From: Burkholderiales bacterium
GTDB lineage: Bacteria; Pseudomonadota; Gammaproteobacteria; Burkholderiales; Nitrosomonadaceae
Reading direction: 5' to 3'
DNA: 64,000 nt
Assembly: GCA_024235795.1 (NCBI GenBank)
Contig: JACKLR010000003.1
Span: 124,001-188,000, forward strand
Notes under the pieces: generated by a model
Databases searched by the model: none
Seen by the model: the letters and a program-made list of their open reading frames with translations, nothing else
What the model was told of the DNA's origin: nothing
Program-made: the position numbers and the translations under genes
In this document: positions 8,057 to 16,648 of the stretch, piece by piece
How the letters are laid out: every line of letters starts with the position of its first letter
Position numbering within the stretch: position 1 is the stretch's first letter

Positions 8057-8875
8057 CTACACGCGGCTTAGGTCATTCAAAAATAGCTTGATACGCGCAG
8101 CGTTGGTGCCCATATCGCTAATACCGATACGCGAGACGGAACGCATGTCAACGACTGATTTACCGTCTTTAGCCGATATACGAATCACAACATCGTCCTT
8201 AAAGCCCATAATCCGGGTTGTATCCGTTGCTTCAATCATGCCATTCTCGGCTGTGGCGGCAACAATTTCCCAACCGCGTTCCTTGACAAGTGAGACGGCA
8301 TTTTCAAAAACCCGGGCCGGATCTTTGTCAATCAATAGCGGACCAAGATCGGGGTATCCAGCCTGCTGAAGTTCGGCAAGTTGAGCCGGTGTTTTCCGAT
8401 CAAGCGGGTTGTGGTCCGCCGTACGTATCGCAGCAATGGCTACGAAGGCTGGCGGGTTCTGCAGGTCAGTCGTAATGTCATGAATGCGCGGCACATCATA
8501 TCCAGCCTGGATGGTCTGAAAAACGGGCCACACAACTGCAAGGCCAAGTATTAAGCCTGTAATTGCCAGGAGTGCGCCGGTCACTTTAGTCTCAACTGCT
8601 GAAATTATAGCGAGCAGGCTCACAATGGCAGATAACACGGCCATCATACCCAAGGCTGCCCCGCCGAGGAGAATAACCACTGCCACCTGGTGATTTAAAA
8701 TGCCAAACCGAAATCCTAGAACAGCAAGCGCCGCAAGCGTTACGGCAATACACGCATGTTTGAAACTCCAACGTGCAAATTCCGAACGCTCCTTCTTTTT
8801 TTCTTTCATTTTTGTTGTCGCCTTGAAAAAACGTAAAACAAGCGGATAAAAAAATCGGGGCAGATACAAAATCAA
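8057..8875 (-). CDS. DUF1499 domain membrane protein
   Basis: A 272-residue protein with an N-terminal membrane region (three or four helices over residues 38-120) followed by a DUF1499 domain (residues 130-270), which contains the typical stretches PAFVAIAAI, RVFENAVSLV, GWEIVAA and DVVIRI, and a conserved end VDMRSVSRIGISDMGTNAAR. DUF1499 proteins have no established function. Met23 (ATG at 8809) is a possible alternative start. A decayed copy of its 3' end lies at 6190-6325 in the same orientation. Confidence 0.85.
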   Translation of the reverse strand: MILYLPRFFYPLVLRFFKATTKMKEKKKERSEFARWSFKHACIAVTLAALAVLGFRFGILNHQVAVVILLGGAALGMMAVLSAIVSLLAIISAVETKVTGALLAITGLILGLAVVWPVFQTIQAGYDVPRIHDITTDLQNPPAFVAIAAIRTADHNPLDRKTPAQLAELQQAGYPDLGPLLIDKDPARVFENAVSLVKERGWEIVAATAENGMIEATDTTRIMGFKDDVVIRISAKDGKSVVDMRSVSRIGISDMGTNAARIKLFLNDLSRV

Positions 8876-8999
8876 AAATTCTTTTTCTGACCACAGAAGG
8901 GATCAAAAACGCTCAATGCGCCACATCAGTTATCGAACAGCGCATCCATTCAAATGTAACTGCCCGTTAATTTATAAATTTGTAACGCTTACAACAACC

Positions 9000-9389
9000 T
9001 TATTGCGATTCTTCTTGCTGAGCGAGTTCTGTTGCAATTGCGCGAACCTTTTGCTGCAAATCAACGTCGGACTGGATAGTCTGCCCCATGGCATTGTAAC
9101 TATCGGGCGTGAATCCGACTTGCTCAAGCACTTGCAACATCTGCTGATTGGCCGCGTCCATAATTTCCTGTTTTTGTTGGTCAGATTCCGTGCCTTGCAT
9201 ATGGGCCATAGCCTGTTGTTGCACCTGATATATCCCTGCGTTTGCTAAAATAAAAGACTTGAGTTCTTCATCGCTATAGGTCATTTTAGCCGCTTCGGCA
9301 CTCGCCTGATCTTGAGCCATTGCCGGCATCAAACTAAGCGTGCTTAATAAACACGCCGCTATAATACTGTAAATCCATCTGTTATGCAT
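9000..9389 (-). CDS. Secreted DUF4168-like protein
   Basis: A 129-residue protein with a clear Sec signal peptide (hydrophobic residues 6-22, cleavage after AMA-QDQ). The mature part is helical and Gln-rich (YSDEELKSFILANAGIYQV, QQQAMAHMQ), with the layout of DUF4168 proteins, which are small periplasmic or secreted helical proteins of unknown role. The start has a good AAGGAG site 5-6 bp upstream. It is a single-gene unit; about 1.2 kb upstream is gene-poor. Confidence 0.78.
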   Translation of the reverse strand: MHNRWIYSIIAACLLSTLSLMPAMAQDQASAEAAKMTYSDEELKSFILANAGIYQVQQQAMAHMQGTESDQQKQEIMDAANQQMLQVLEQVGFTPDSYNAMGQTIQSDVDLQQKVRAIATELAQQEESQ

Positions 9390-9787
9390 GCATAACTCCT
9401 TGTTTTATTGAACATTGATTGAGATAATTAACAGCAAACCTGCTAACCTTAAGACTGACTTCGAAGACCACCCTAACAGATAATCGGACAGGACTCAAAC
9501 AAACTTTCCGAGAAATTTAATGCAGACTGACAGGCCTGATCGAACTTGCAAAGTTTTATTCATATCTTGAGGCGCAAACTGTCCTGACTGTCAACCAGCA
9601 AATTGAAGAAAACCAAAACACAGTAGGTCAATGGAATGGACACAAACCGCGCAATGTACGTCAAGTCGACTAATTTTATTCGATGACAACAATTTTTTTA
9701 CAATTGCAATTCTTGCGTAAGTTATAGCTGCTTACTTAGGTTTAGGCGGCCGAGCTCTTTTTGGACACCATGAATGGAGTGCAATCA

Positions 9788-9825
9788 CTGAGTTTTACCT
9801 AGCGATCTGAGTTTTACCTAGCGAT
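9788..9825. repeat. Two perfect 19-bp tandem repeats
   Basis: CTGAGTTTTACCTAGCGAT occurs twice in direct tandem with no spacer (9788-9806 and 9807-9825), in non-coding DNA. It may be replication slippage or a pair of binding sites. Confidence 0.85.
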
Positions 9826-9902
9826 TATTGGGATCAAGTATCATTCCCGGTGGTGTGTCAGATCCCGGGAGGGTGGGCTGATTGTGGCCTGAATAACGAA
9901 TC

Positions 9903-9948
9903 ATAGTGCACGGTTTTGGGTGGTATTTCATCAAATTACGTGCACTAT
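9903..9948. repeat. 10-bp perfect inverted repeat
   Basis: ATAGTGCACG (9903-9912) and CGTGCACTAT (9939-9948) form perfect arms around a 26-bp loop, just upstream of an AT-rich stretch. It has no T-run on either side and may be an operator or an element end. Confidence 0.6.
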
Positions 9949-10554
9949 TTTACCAAATAAAACAATATTGTTTAATATAATCATGTTGTTAGTGTTTATA
10001 AGAAAGCTCTGCATATCACCATGATTGGATTCGGTTTGGTGCAATCGTTAAGTTGCTCGAACGACCGAGCTGTGGATGAATTATCTCGTCATTTGCCTTG
10101 GCGCAAGCAAAACGTCAGGACAGTCGGGCAAATCCGCATAGGCCTTGCCAGTATTTTTAAACATGCTGCCGTCAGGCAGTGGTGGAATGCAAAAAATTCA
10201 GCTAAATCCAATATTCTGAAAAATATAACTTTATTTTTTTGCTCATCCTCTTGAACTGAATCATTTTCGTTTTTTTGACTGCCATCGTTACACATGTTGC
10301 CTCCTTACATTTCTCAAGCTCAAGTCCAAACTTAATTACCCGAAACTCAGCGCAAATTCCGGGAGCACAATACTTAACTATATTTTACCTACCGATCCCG
10401 GTTTCTTTTTTAGCCCACAACCAAATTCAGAATGTGCTACGGCCTACAAATATGCTCAAGCGGGCTCGTGCCGCGGGTCAGGCTGAGAGCGCTCAGTGCG
10501 TTTATTCTTCTGACCAGTGCGTCGTTCGCAGGACAGCTGTTCATGGCGGACTAA

Positions 10555-11690
10555 AACCAGACTTTAAATTTGATCGAGTTGGCAGTATTGCCGCTGATCT
10601 GGTTATTGTAAAAATCACGGATTGCGGTAAACGCATCGTATTTTTGCGTGGTGGATGCACCGCCGTAGTTATTGAATACGCCGGAAAAGTCGTCCGAAAA
10701 CGAATAACTGCAATTGCTCGTATCCACCTGAACCAGGCTGAGTAAAAAGCCTGTCAGACCCCGTACGTAAAACCTCAGTTCATCACTGGCTGTAACGGCG
10801 CATGGCGTGGCGTGCCGCTGGCTGCCTGTTGCGTATAATCGTTGGCATGATCCCGTTCATGTTGATTGGCCATGCGCGTATGCGCCTCGCCGACCGTATT
10901 CAAGGCACGCAACCCGAGAACAAGTAGATTTTCAGATTGGCGGCGCCAGAACGCTGGTGCAAAATTCCGCCTGGCCATACTGGTTGGCATTGCCTGCTGT
11001 CATGCCCTGTGCGCGCGTAACGCGCTGATCCCATGGCAGGCTGGCACATGGGATTGCTGCACCACATGCGTCAATTCATGTGCCAGCAACCGCCTGCCTT
11101 GCGATGTATGTGGCCGATACGCATTACGGTTGAAGGCAATGTGATGCTCCAAAAGGCATGGGCGTTGATCTGTTGTGACAATCGCTGCGCGTCGCTATCG
11201 GTATGGACACGCACATTGCTGAAATCCGCACCCATTCTGCGCTCGAAGAAGGCGCGTTCCGTTTCCGGCAACGGATTAACCCTCCGACAGCTTAAAGTCA
11301 CGCTCAGAAGCAGCAGTGCTTTCCAGGCCATGTATAAGCCTCACCGTTTTCTTTGCGCTGCAACTCATCGCCACAGCTCGAATACAGGCGTTGTATTTCT
11401 GTCAATTGACGGTATTGCGGGGATTCTGAATGAGCGTTTGTTTGTGACAAACCCTGTGGCGCGGCTGTATTCATGACATGGTCAGCCACCCGGCCGGCTT
11501 CCTGCTCAAGGACATCACTGGGCTGGCTTATTTTAAGCTTGGCCTGAATCCGTTGGTTCCTGAGCAGCTGCATGACTGGCAAAGCATGCCGTGCTGGTCC
11601 ATCATTCGAGATATTGTTTACCGGACGTCGCGTTGATGCGGCTGATACAGGTTTTTCGGATAACAGAATGTGCTCCATCATAGCCCCCAT
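10555..11690 (-). pseudogene. Decayed DUF4157 (eCIS-associated) protein gene
   Basis: On the minus strand the reading frame begins MGAMMEHILLSEKPVSAAST, continues with the typical pre-domain text (RIQAKLKISQPSDVLEQEAG, RVADHVM, YSSCGDELQRKENGE), then shifts frame near 11320 into NPLPETERAFFERRMGADFS, NVRVHTDSDAQRLSQQINAH, and shifts again near 11150 into HIAFNRNAYRPHTSQGRRLL followed by AHELTHVVQQS. These are the hallmark segments of DUF4157, including the zinc-binding HELTH. Downstream frames (NTVGEAHTRMANQHERDHAN; FSDDFSGVFNNYGGASTTQK ending VWF at about 10555) look like remains of the C-terminal region. At least two frameshifts make it a pseudogene. DUF4157 proteins are often linked to extracellular contractile injection systems; no other eCIS gene is present here. 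Confidence 0.78.
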
Positions 11691-11874
11691 TCCATCGAAA
11701 TTGCCACTATAAAAAAATTGTAAAGCAGTTTCGGGTCATCGACCAACATATTGAAGCATGGGAACCAAAACCGGTTTCGCCAATCTGATTATTTATACAA
11801 TTTATCATTGGATAATCAGCAAATCTCGGCTAAACTGTGCGCCATGATTTCAACCCCGAAAATGAGGTAAACCA

Positions 11875-12054
11875 TTGAAAATATTAGCAGCGATATTATT
11901 TCTTGTCATTCTGTTCAGTCTCGGCTCCGCCCTGTATTACATGTATAACGACACCGGCAATTCAACACGCATGGTCAAATCGTTGAGCGTGCGTATCGGC
12001 GTATCTATTCTGCTGTTTGTGATCATGATGACTTACAGTTACTTTACCATGTAG
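11875..12054 (+). CDS. Small twin-transmembrane protein (DUF2909-like)
   Basis: A 59-residue protein starting at TTG 11875 with GAGGT upstream. It has two hydrophobic helices (ILAAILFLVILFSLGSALYY and RIGVSILLFVIMMTYSYF) joined by a polar turn NDTGNSTRMVKSLSV, the pattern of DUF2909 proteins found near cytochrome oxidase assembly genes in many proteobacteria. Here no such genes are adjacent. It is the only frame of the stretch with this pattern. The next gene (HI0933-type flavoprotein) begins about 90 bp downstream. Confidence 0.75.
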   Translation: MKILAAILFLVILFSLGSALYYMYNDTGNSTRMVKSLSVRIGVSILLFVIMMTYSYFTM

Positions 12055-12142
12055 CGAATATAAGCCTATTCTGTTTTCCCGCAGCGTAATTTTCCCGGAA
12101 CGATACCAGAAAGTTTTCCCCGCCAGCCTAGTTTGAAACCCG

Positions 12143-13378
12143 ATGAAGAAACCCGTCAGGAATGTTGATGTCGTAATCATCGGCGCCGGGGCTGCGGGCA
12201 TGATGTGTGCAATTGAAACGGGCAAGCGTGGCCGCACTGTTGTGCTGCTGGACCATTCATCGAAACTTGCCGAAAAAATCCGTATTTCTGGAGGTGGCCG
12301 GTGCAACTTCACCAATTTGTACACGAAGCCCGATAATTTTCTGTCCAGCAACCCCCATTTTTGCCGCTCAGCGCTTGCCCGTTTTACTCCGCAGGATTTT
12401 ATCGCATTGCTTGAGCAACATGGCGTCCGCTATCACGAAAAGAAACTCGGGCAATTGTTTTGTGACGGCACGGCACAACAGATTATCGATGTGCTGAAAA
12501 ATAAATGCGATGCCGCAGGCGTTGTCTGGCAAATGCCGACGACGGTATCGCAAGTTCAATACCGCGAACACAATACATCAAACCACAGCGAAGCCCAGCG
12601 TTTTGCCATCACAACAGACTGCAATACATTGGCCTCGCAGTCGCTGGTTGTCGCCACCGGCGGTCTGTCGATACCCCAGATCGGCGCCAGCGATTTTGGC
12701 TACCGGATTGCAAAACAGTTTGACGTGCCAGTCACACCGCTGCGTCCCGGACTGGTCGGACTGACTTTCTCCGAAAGCGATTTTGCCTGTTTCAAAAACA
12801 TTTCCGGTGTCGCCATCGATGCCGAAGTCAGTTGCAACGGCGCTTCATTTCGTGAAAATATATTGCTGACGCACCGCGGACTCAGCGGACCGGCCATTTT
12901 ACAGGTATCCTCTTACTGGCAACCCGGAACTGCGATACATATCAACCTGCTGCCACAACACGATTTTCCAGCCATCTTTCAGGCGCAACGGCAAAGCAAT
13001 CAATTGCTGCCAAATCTGCTGGCGAATTACCTGCCCAGGCGTTTCGTGCAGGCCTGGTGCAATATGGTGCTGACGCGGTTATCGCTATCGCATTTATCCA
13101 GCAAGCCCGTCAGACAATATCCGGATAACGCATTAGTCCAGATCGCCGACGCGATCCATGACTGGGAAATCTATCCCAGCGGCACTGTCGGTTACAAAAA
13201 AGCAGAAGTCACACTGGGCGGCGTTGACACGCACGCCTTATCCTCCAAAACCATGGAAGTCAAACAAATTCCCGGACTCTATTTTATTGGCGAAGTTGTC
13301 GATGTTACCGGCCAACTCGGCGGCTTTAACTTCCAGTGGGCGTGGTCCTCAGGTTATGCGGCTGGCCAGGTGGCGTAA
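12143..13378 (+). CDS. NAD(P)/FAD-dependent oxidoreductase, HI0933/BaiN family
   Basis: A 411-residue flavoprotein. The N-terminus holds the dinucleotide-binding motif VVIIGAGAAGMMCA (Gly13-x-Gly-x-x-Gly) and the family signature KIRISGGGRCNFTN (about residues 47-60), and near the end GEVVDVTGQLGGFNFQWAWS, the HI0933-like C-terminal FAD contact with a following GYAAG. Members are predicted soluble oxidoreductases; the physiological substrate is generally unknown. The length is normal for the family. The start codon ATG has only a weak ribosome site, and an upstream internal alternative is not evident. It is transcribed towards the convergent ppk2 gene with a gap of about 30 bp. Confidence 0.9.
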   Translation: MKKPVRNVDVVIIGAGAAGMMCAIETGKRGRTVVLLDHSSKLAEKIRISGGGRCNFTNLYTKPDNFLSSNPHFCRSALARFTPQDFIALLEQHGVRYHEKKLGQLFCDGTAQQIIDVLKNKCDAAGVVWQMPTTVSQVQYREHNTSNHSEAQRFAITTDCNTLASQSLVVATGGLSIPQIGASDFGYRIAKQFDVPVTPLRPGLVGLTFSESDFACFKNISGVAIDAEVSCNGASFRENILLTHRGLSGPAILQVSSYWQPGTAIHINLLPQHDFPAIFQAQRQSNQLLPNLLANYLPRRFVQAWCNMVLTRLSLSHLSSKPVRQYPDNALVQIADAIHDWEIYPSGTVGYKKAEVTLGGVDTHALSSKTMEVKQIPGLYFIGEVVDVTGQLGGFNFQWAWSSGYAAGQVA

Positions 13379-13409
13379 CAAATCGTTGAAAAATAATTCT
13401 CAGATTCTG

Positions 13410-14168
13410 TTAGGGTGCAATCATCCCTTTTTCGTAACATAGCGGATCGAATTCAAACACAATAGACGGATCGTATATCAGTTTTTCCTCTTTCTTTCCC
13501 GGATAATTCACATGACTCAGAAAATGTTTGATGACGTTTATCCGCGTGCGTTTTTTATTATCGCAATGCACGACATACCAGGGTGCGAAAACGAAATTGG
13601 TTTTGACGAACATGGCGTCCCTGGCCTCTGAATATGATTGCCACTGGGTTTGCGCCTTTTCGTCGATAGGACTGACTTTCCACTGCTTTAGCGGACTTTC
13701 CTTACGCGCCTTGAGCCGTGATTTTTGTTCCTGTTTCGAAATATCCAGGTAGTACTTAAAGAAAATCAAATCGGCATGCGTCAGCAAATGCTCAAAATTA
13801 CCGACTTCATCCATGAATTTCAGATATTCATGCTCCTGGCAAAAATGCATCACGCGTTCAACGCCAGCGCGGTTATACCAGCTGCGGTTGAAAAACACAA
13901 TTTCACCGGCAACGGGCAAATGCGGTACAAAACGCTGAAAATACCATGCACTCTTTTCCCGGTCGGAAGGCGCGCCCAGCGCGACTGTTCGCGCCTCCCT
14001 CGGACTGAGATGTTCTCTGAAGCGCTTGATGGTGCCATCCTTGCCCGCCGCATCCCGGCCCTCAAACAGAATGCACACTTTTTTTCCTTTCCCGATCACA
14101 CTTTTGTGAAATTTAACCAGTTCCACCTGTAGCGCATACAGTTCCTGTTTATAGGATTTTTTATCCAT
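13410..14168 (-). CDS. ppk2: Polyphosphate kinase 2
   Basis: PPK2-family polyphosphate:nucleotide phosphotransferase, using polyphosphate to phosphorylate ADP or GDP (or the reverse). With the ATG at 14168 (preceded by GGAGGGGCGAATGCT, a strong ribosome site) it has 252 residues, the size of a one-domain PPK2; the frame is open 20 codons further upstream, but those codons lack a ribosome site. Walker A is GRDAAGKDG at residues 37-45 and the Walker B/lid region is VFFNRSWYNRAGVERVMHFC. It lies 29 bp downstream of the YchJ-like gene on the same strand, and ppx and ppk are about 2.5-6 kb away, so it belongs to a local polyphosphate group interrupted by an insertion sequence. Confidence 0.93.
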   Translation of the reverse strand: MDKKSYKQELYALQVELVKFHKSVIGKGKKVCILFEGRDAAGKDGTIKRFREHLSPREARTVALGAPSDREKSAWYFQRFVPHLPVAGEIVFFNRSWYNRAGVERVMHFCQEHEYLKFMDEVGNFEHLLTHADLIFFKYYLDISKQEQKSRLKARKESPLKQWKVSPIDEKAQTQWQSYSEARDAMFVKTNFVFAPWYVVHCDNKKRTRINVIKHFLSHVNYPGKKEEKLIYDPSIVFEFDPLCYEKGMIAP

Positions 14169-14197
14169 AGCATTCGCCCCTCCAGCACTTCTGTTTT

Positions 14198-14611
14198 TCA
14201 GACAAAATCGCCATCGACATAAAACCATCGCCCATCTTCTAACACAAACCGGCTGATTTCATGCAAACGATGGGCACGCCCGCTTACTTTATAGCGTGCC
14301 ACGAATTCAACAGTGGCACTATCCGATGCCGTTTGTTCAAAGCGTTTCACAACCAGGCCCAGCCATTTCTGTTGCGGCCTATCTGTCAACTCGAGTGAAG
14401 CGGGGCGCGTACTGCGATGCCAAGTCGCCAAAAGATAATGTTCATGATTCAAGGTATATGCCGTGTAGCGTGAACGCATTAACACTTCGGCAGTCTCAGG
14501 TACTTCACTATTATCCAGATAACGGGCGCAGCATTCGGCATATACTTTACTACTGCCACACGGACAATCTGTTGCTTTAGTATTCATGCTCCATTGTTCA
14601 TTACTATTCAA
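14198..14611 (-). CDS. YchJ-like SEC-C motif protein
   Basis: A 137-residue protein of the YchJ/UPF0225 family. The N-terminal SEC-C-type zinc motif CPCGSSKVYAECCARYL (residues 17-33 from the first Met) is intact, followed by the family core (LMRSRYTAYTLNHEHYLLAT and KWLGLVVKRFE). Function in bacteria is not firmly known; the motif binds zinc. Two starts are possible, ATG 14611 and ATG 14587; neither has a convincing spaced ribosome site. It is upstream of ppk2 and probably co-transcribed with it. Its upstream intergenic region now contains the insertion sequence. Confidence 0.88.
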   Translation of the reverse strand: MNSNEQWSMNTKATDCPCGSSKVYAECCARYLDNSEVPETAEVLMRSRYTAYTLNHEHYLLATWHRSTRPASLELTDRPQQKWLGLVVKRFEQTASDSATVEFVARYKVSGRAHRLHEISRFVLEDGRWFYVDGDFV

Positions 14612-14765
14612 TACAGAATACGCCCTATTCTACACAGGATCACAATAGAGATTCGCTTCAATCACGCGCGTTTTATAACACAATCCAATACAACAAAACC
14701 TGATGCATCACCCATAGCACATCTGAAAATTTCTAAACCTTTTGAATTGAGGGAGATAAAACCAG

Positions 14766-14773
14766 AAGACAGG
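14766..14773. repeat. Target site duplication, left copy
   Basis: AAGACAGG, immediately outside the left inverted repeat of the insertion sequence; an identical copy follows the right end at 15979-15986. Confidence 0.92.
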
Positions 14774-15978
14774 CCAGGGCAATCGGGCTTAAATTGCCCC
14801 AATAATTTTTAGCAAATAATCATTATCCTAGCCCGCCTTTAATCGTTTTGTTTTTACACCGACCTTTGACATTTTTTCTTTTTTTATCAGATTCAGAGCA
14901 ATATGTCTGATAATAGCAAGATTAGCTGCGCTATGGCCTTTGCGTGTTCGATTACTGTCTTCGTCAAAGGCGATATCAAGAACCCAGTGTAAATTGTTTT
15001 CGATAGCCCAGTGAGCGCGAACAGCATGCTCCAGCTTGATAGGATTGCTGGCGCTTAGACTGCTAATGAAATAACGCGTTTCCTTGGATATTTTATTTTC
15101 TGATTCTCTTGTTGCTGTGACCTCAATGATGCTCTGCAGCCCCGGCCAGGAATGTCGTTCTTTTAACCATGCTATCTCATCTATTGCACGAACAGTTCGT
15201 GTCTCAATGCGCCCATGTCCACCATCAACTGTTACCTTTGCGGCTTCTGGAGACAGTGACGATGCAAAATATGTGGCAACATCTTCATGCAAGCTTCCTT
15301 GGTTGCCTTTCAGGCTCAAAACATAATCTGCGTCTTGCTGAATAATCTGCCGGGCTATCTTCTTCTGGCAACCCATCGCATCAATTGTGATCACGGTTCC
15401 TGTAATATCCAAGCGAGAGAGCAGTTTGGGAATGGCCGTAATTTCATTGGATTTGTCATCCACTTGAACCTGACCCAAAACCAGGCTATTACGCTGCGCC
15501 CATGCGCTAACCATATGGATTGCTGCCTTTTTTGAGGCCCTGTCAATGCTACGCCTTATACATTTGCCGTCAATAGCAATGATCTCTCCATCAGTCAAAC
15601 GCGCTAAATCACAAACCCAGTTGGAAAAGCATTCGCTAAATTGCTCGGTGTCTATCACCATGAAAACTTCACCGAAGGTGTCATGAGAGGGTATTCCATG
15701 TTGCAGACCGAGTAATTCGGTAAACCATGCTTCTTTGGCTTTACCAAATTCTTCTATAGCCACCCAATTGTCCGCTCCACAAATAACCGCACAAAGTGCA
15801 ATAAAAAATATATCTTGGAGTTGATGCTTCTTTTGTCTGTCTACTCTTGGATCTTCAATACTTGAAAAATGATGAATGATTGAAGCTGTTGGTTTGTCTG
15901 TCATTTAAAATCAAAATGATAGAGCTAATACCTCAACTTGTTTCTGTTTTCAAGTATTTTTAAGCACGATTGCCCTGG
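14774..15978 (-). mobile_element. ISAs1-family insertion sequence, complete
   Basis: A 1205-bp element bounded by 19-bp inverted repeats: CCAGGGCAATCGGGCTTAA at 14774-14792 and the reverse complement of 15960-15978, CCAGGGCAATCGTGCTTAA (one mismatch). It carries one intact transposase gene, and an 8-bp direct duplication flanks it (AAGACAGG). Intact ends, perfect duplication and intact transposase indicate a recent insertion between the YchJ-like gene and the lysine-rich HhH gene. Confidence 0.95.
14828..15904 (-). CDS. ISAs1-family transposase
   Basis: A 358-residue DDE transposase with the ISAs1-type N-terminus (FSSIEDPRVDRQKKHQLQDI, the domain with IALCAVICGADNW) and a central catalytic part. 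The acidic residues are visible in IAIDGKCIRRS (first Asp), VITIDAMGCQKKIA (second Asp) and a C-terminal part HWAIENNLHWVLDIAFDEDS (Glu region, with the conserved N-N-L-H-W-V-L-D motif). Length matches intact family members (about 350-380 residues). The frame is continuous, so the element is potentially active. The start ATG is 74 bp inside the right end of the element. Confidence 0.95.
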   Translation of the reverse strand: MTDKPTASIIHHFSSIEDPRVDRQKKHQLQDIFFIALCAVICGADNWVAIEEFGKAKEAWFTELLGLQHGIPSHDTFGEVFMVIDTEQFSECFSNWVCDLARLTDGEIIAIDGKCIRRSIDRASKKAAIHMVSAWAQRNSLVLGQVQVDDKSNEITAIPKLLSRLDITGTVITIDAMGCQKKIARQIIQQDADYVLSLKGNQGSLHEDVATYFASSLSPEAAKVTVDGGHGRIETRTVRAIDEIAWLKERHSWPGLQSIIEVTATRESENKISKETRYFISSLSASNPIKLEHAVRAHWAIENNLHWVLDIAFDEDSNRTRKGHSAANLAIIRHIALNLIKKEKMSKVGVKTKRLKAG

Positions 15979-15986
15979 AAGACAGG
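15979..15986. repeat. Target site duplication, right copy
   Basis: AAGACAGG directly outside the right inverted repeat, identical to 14766-14773. Confidence 0.92.
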
Positions 15987-15996
15987 CTTAAACTTA

Positions 15997-16024
15997 TTGT
16001 ATAAATCTGTCAGCAAGTTATAAT
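15997..16024 (+). promoter_or_regulatory. Candidate sigma-70 promoter of the lysine-rich protein gene
   Basis: TTGTAT (15997-16002), a 16-bp spacer and TATAAT (16019-16024), about 30 bp before the ATG at 16056. It starts only 11 bp outside the IS target duplication, so the insertion sequence changed everything upstream of the -35 box but not the core promoter. Confidence 0.6.
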
Positions 16025-16055
16025 TAAGTATTCCATTGATACAGGAAAACAAGCC

Positions 16056-16502
16056 ATGGCTAAACTCACCGATGTTGCTGGTATTGGTCCCGTCACAGCA
16101 AACGTTCTGACGAAACATCATATCAAAACACCCGAAGCACTCGCCGAAATCAACATTACCGATCTGGAAAAAATTCCGGGGTTCAGCCAACTTCGTGCAA
16201 AAGCCGTAAAAAAGGCGGCCAAGGATTGTTTGTCGAATAATAAAAATAAGAAGCCATCAACGCAGCCGACCGGAAAAACAACAAGTCAGCGCGTTACTGA
16301 TGCCAGCAAGCAAGCAGTTTCAGTGAATACCGCTACCCAAAAAGAAAAACACGGCATCAATAAAAACACCATAAAAGAGAAACCCAAAAACAAGAAGAAA
16401 GAAAAAGAGAAAATTAACGAAGAAGAAAAAACCAAGAAAAAAAATAAAAGTAAGAAAGAAAAAAGCAAGGATAAAAAGAAGAAAGCAAAAAAGAAATCTT
16501 GA
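16056..16502 (+). CDS. Helix-hairpin-helix protein with lysine-rich tail (histone H1-like)
   Basis: A 148-residue protein with two parts. Residues 1-55 contain two helix-hairpin-helix-like repeats (LTDVAGIGPVTANVLTKHHI; ITDLEKIPGFSQLRAKAVKK), a non-specific DNA-binding fold. From about residue 100 the chain is an almost pure Lys/Glu/Ser/Asn tail (EKPKNKKKEKEKINEEEKTK and on to KKAKKKS), similar to histone H1-like bacterial tails and to lysine-rich polyacidic targets of polyphosphate. The ATG follows AGGAAAACAAGCC. It lies 147 bp before ppx on the same strand and is the only non-enzyme in the polyphosphate neighbourhood. DNA binding is inferred from the fold; a polyphosphate link is inferred from neighbours and composition. 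Confidence 0.82.
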   Translation: MAKLTDVAGIGPVTANVLTKHHIKTPEALAEINITDLEKIPGFSQLRAKAVKKAAKDCLSNNKNKKPSTQPTGKTTSQRVTDASKQAVSVNTATQKEKHGINKNTIKEKPKNKKKEKEKINEEEKTKKKNKSKKEKSKDKKKKAKKKS

Positions 16503-16648
16503 TATCCTGTTTCACTGCCCCTACCCAATAGCGCATCGCATGATGCAAAAAAAACTGCTCACAAATATACCGTATCAACCCATACGCAGTCATTGCTTTC
16601 AGCATTCGCAGATCCCGTCTTCATTTTTGTTTTTCATAAGCACATGCC

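Larger units (their letters stand above)
9390..10554. other. Gene-poor region with short repeats
   Basis: No supportable gene in about 1.2 kb. It holds two perfect tandem 19-bp units (9788-9825), a 10-bp perfect inverted repeat (9903-9912 with 9939-9948), and on the minus strand near 10090-10220 a short frame reading PLPDGSMFKNTGKAYADLPD, which could be part of a decayed gene. The small frames here have no ribosome sites and unconvincing composition. Confidence 0.5.

Noticed and set aside
10021..10254. 77-codon plus-strand frame
   Set aside because: No ribosome site, no recognisable domain, and it overlaps a possible decayed minus-strand frame.
10275..10745. 156-codon plus-strand frame
   Set aside because: Opposite strand to convincing decayed DUF4157-linked text; composition and start do not support a gene.
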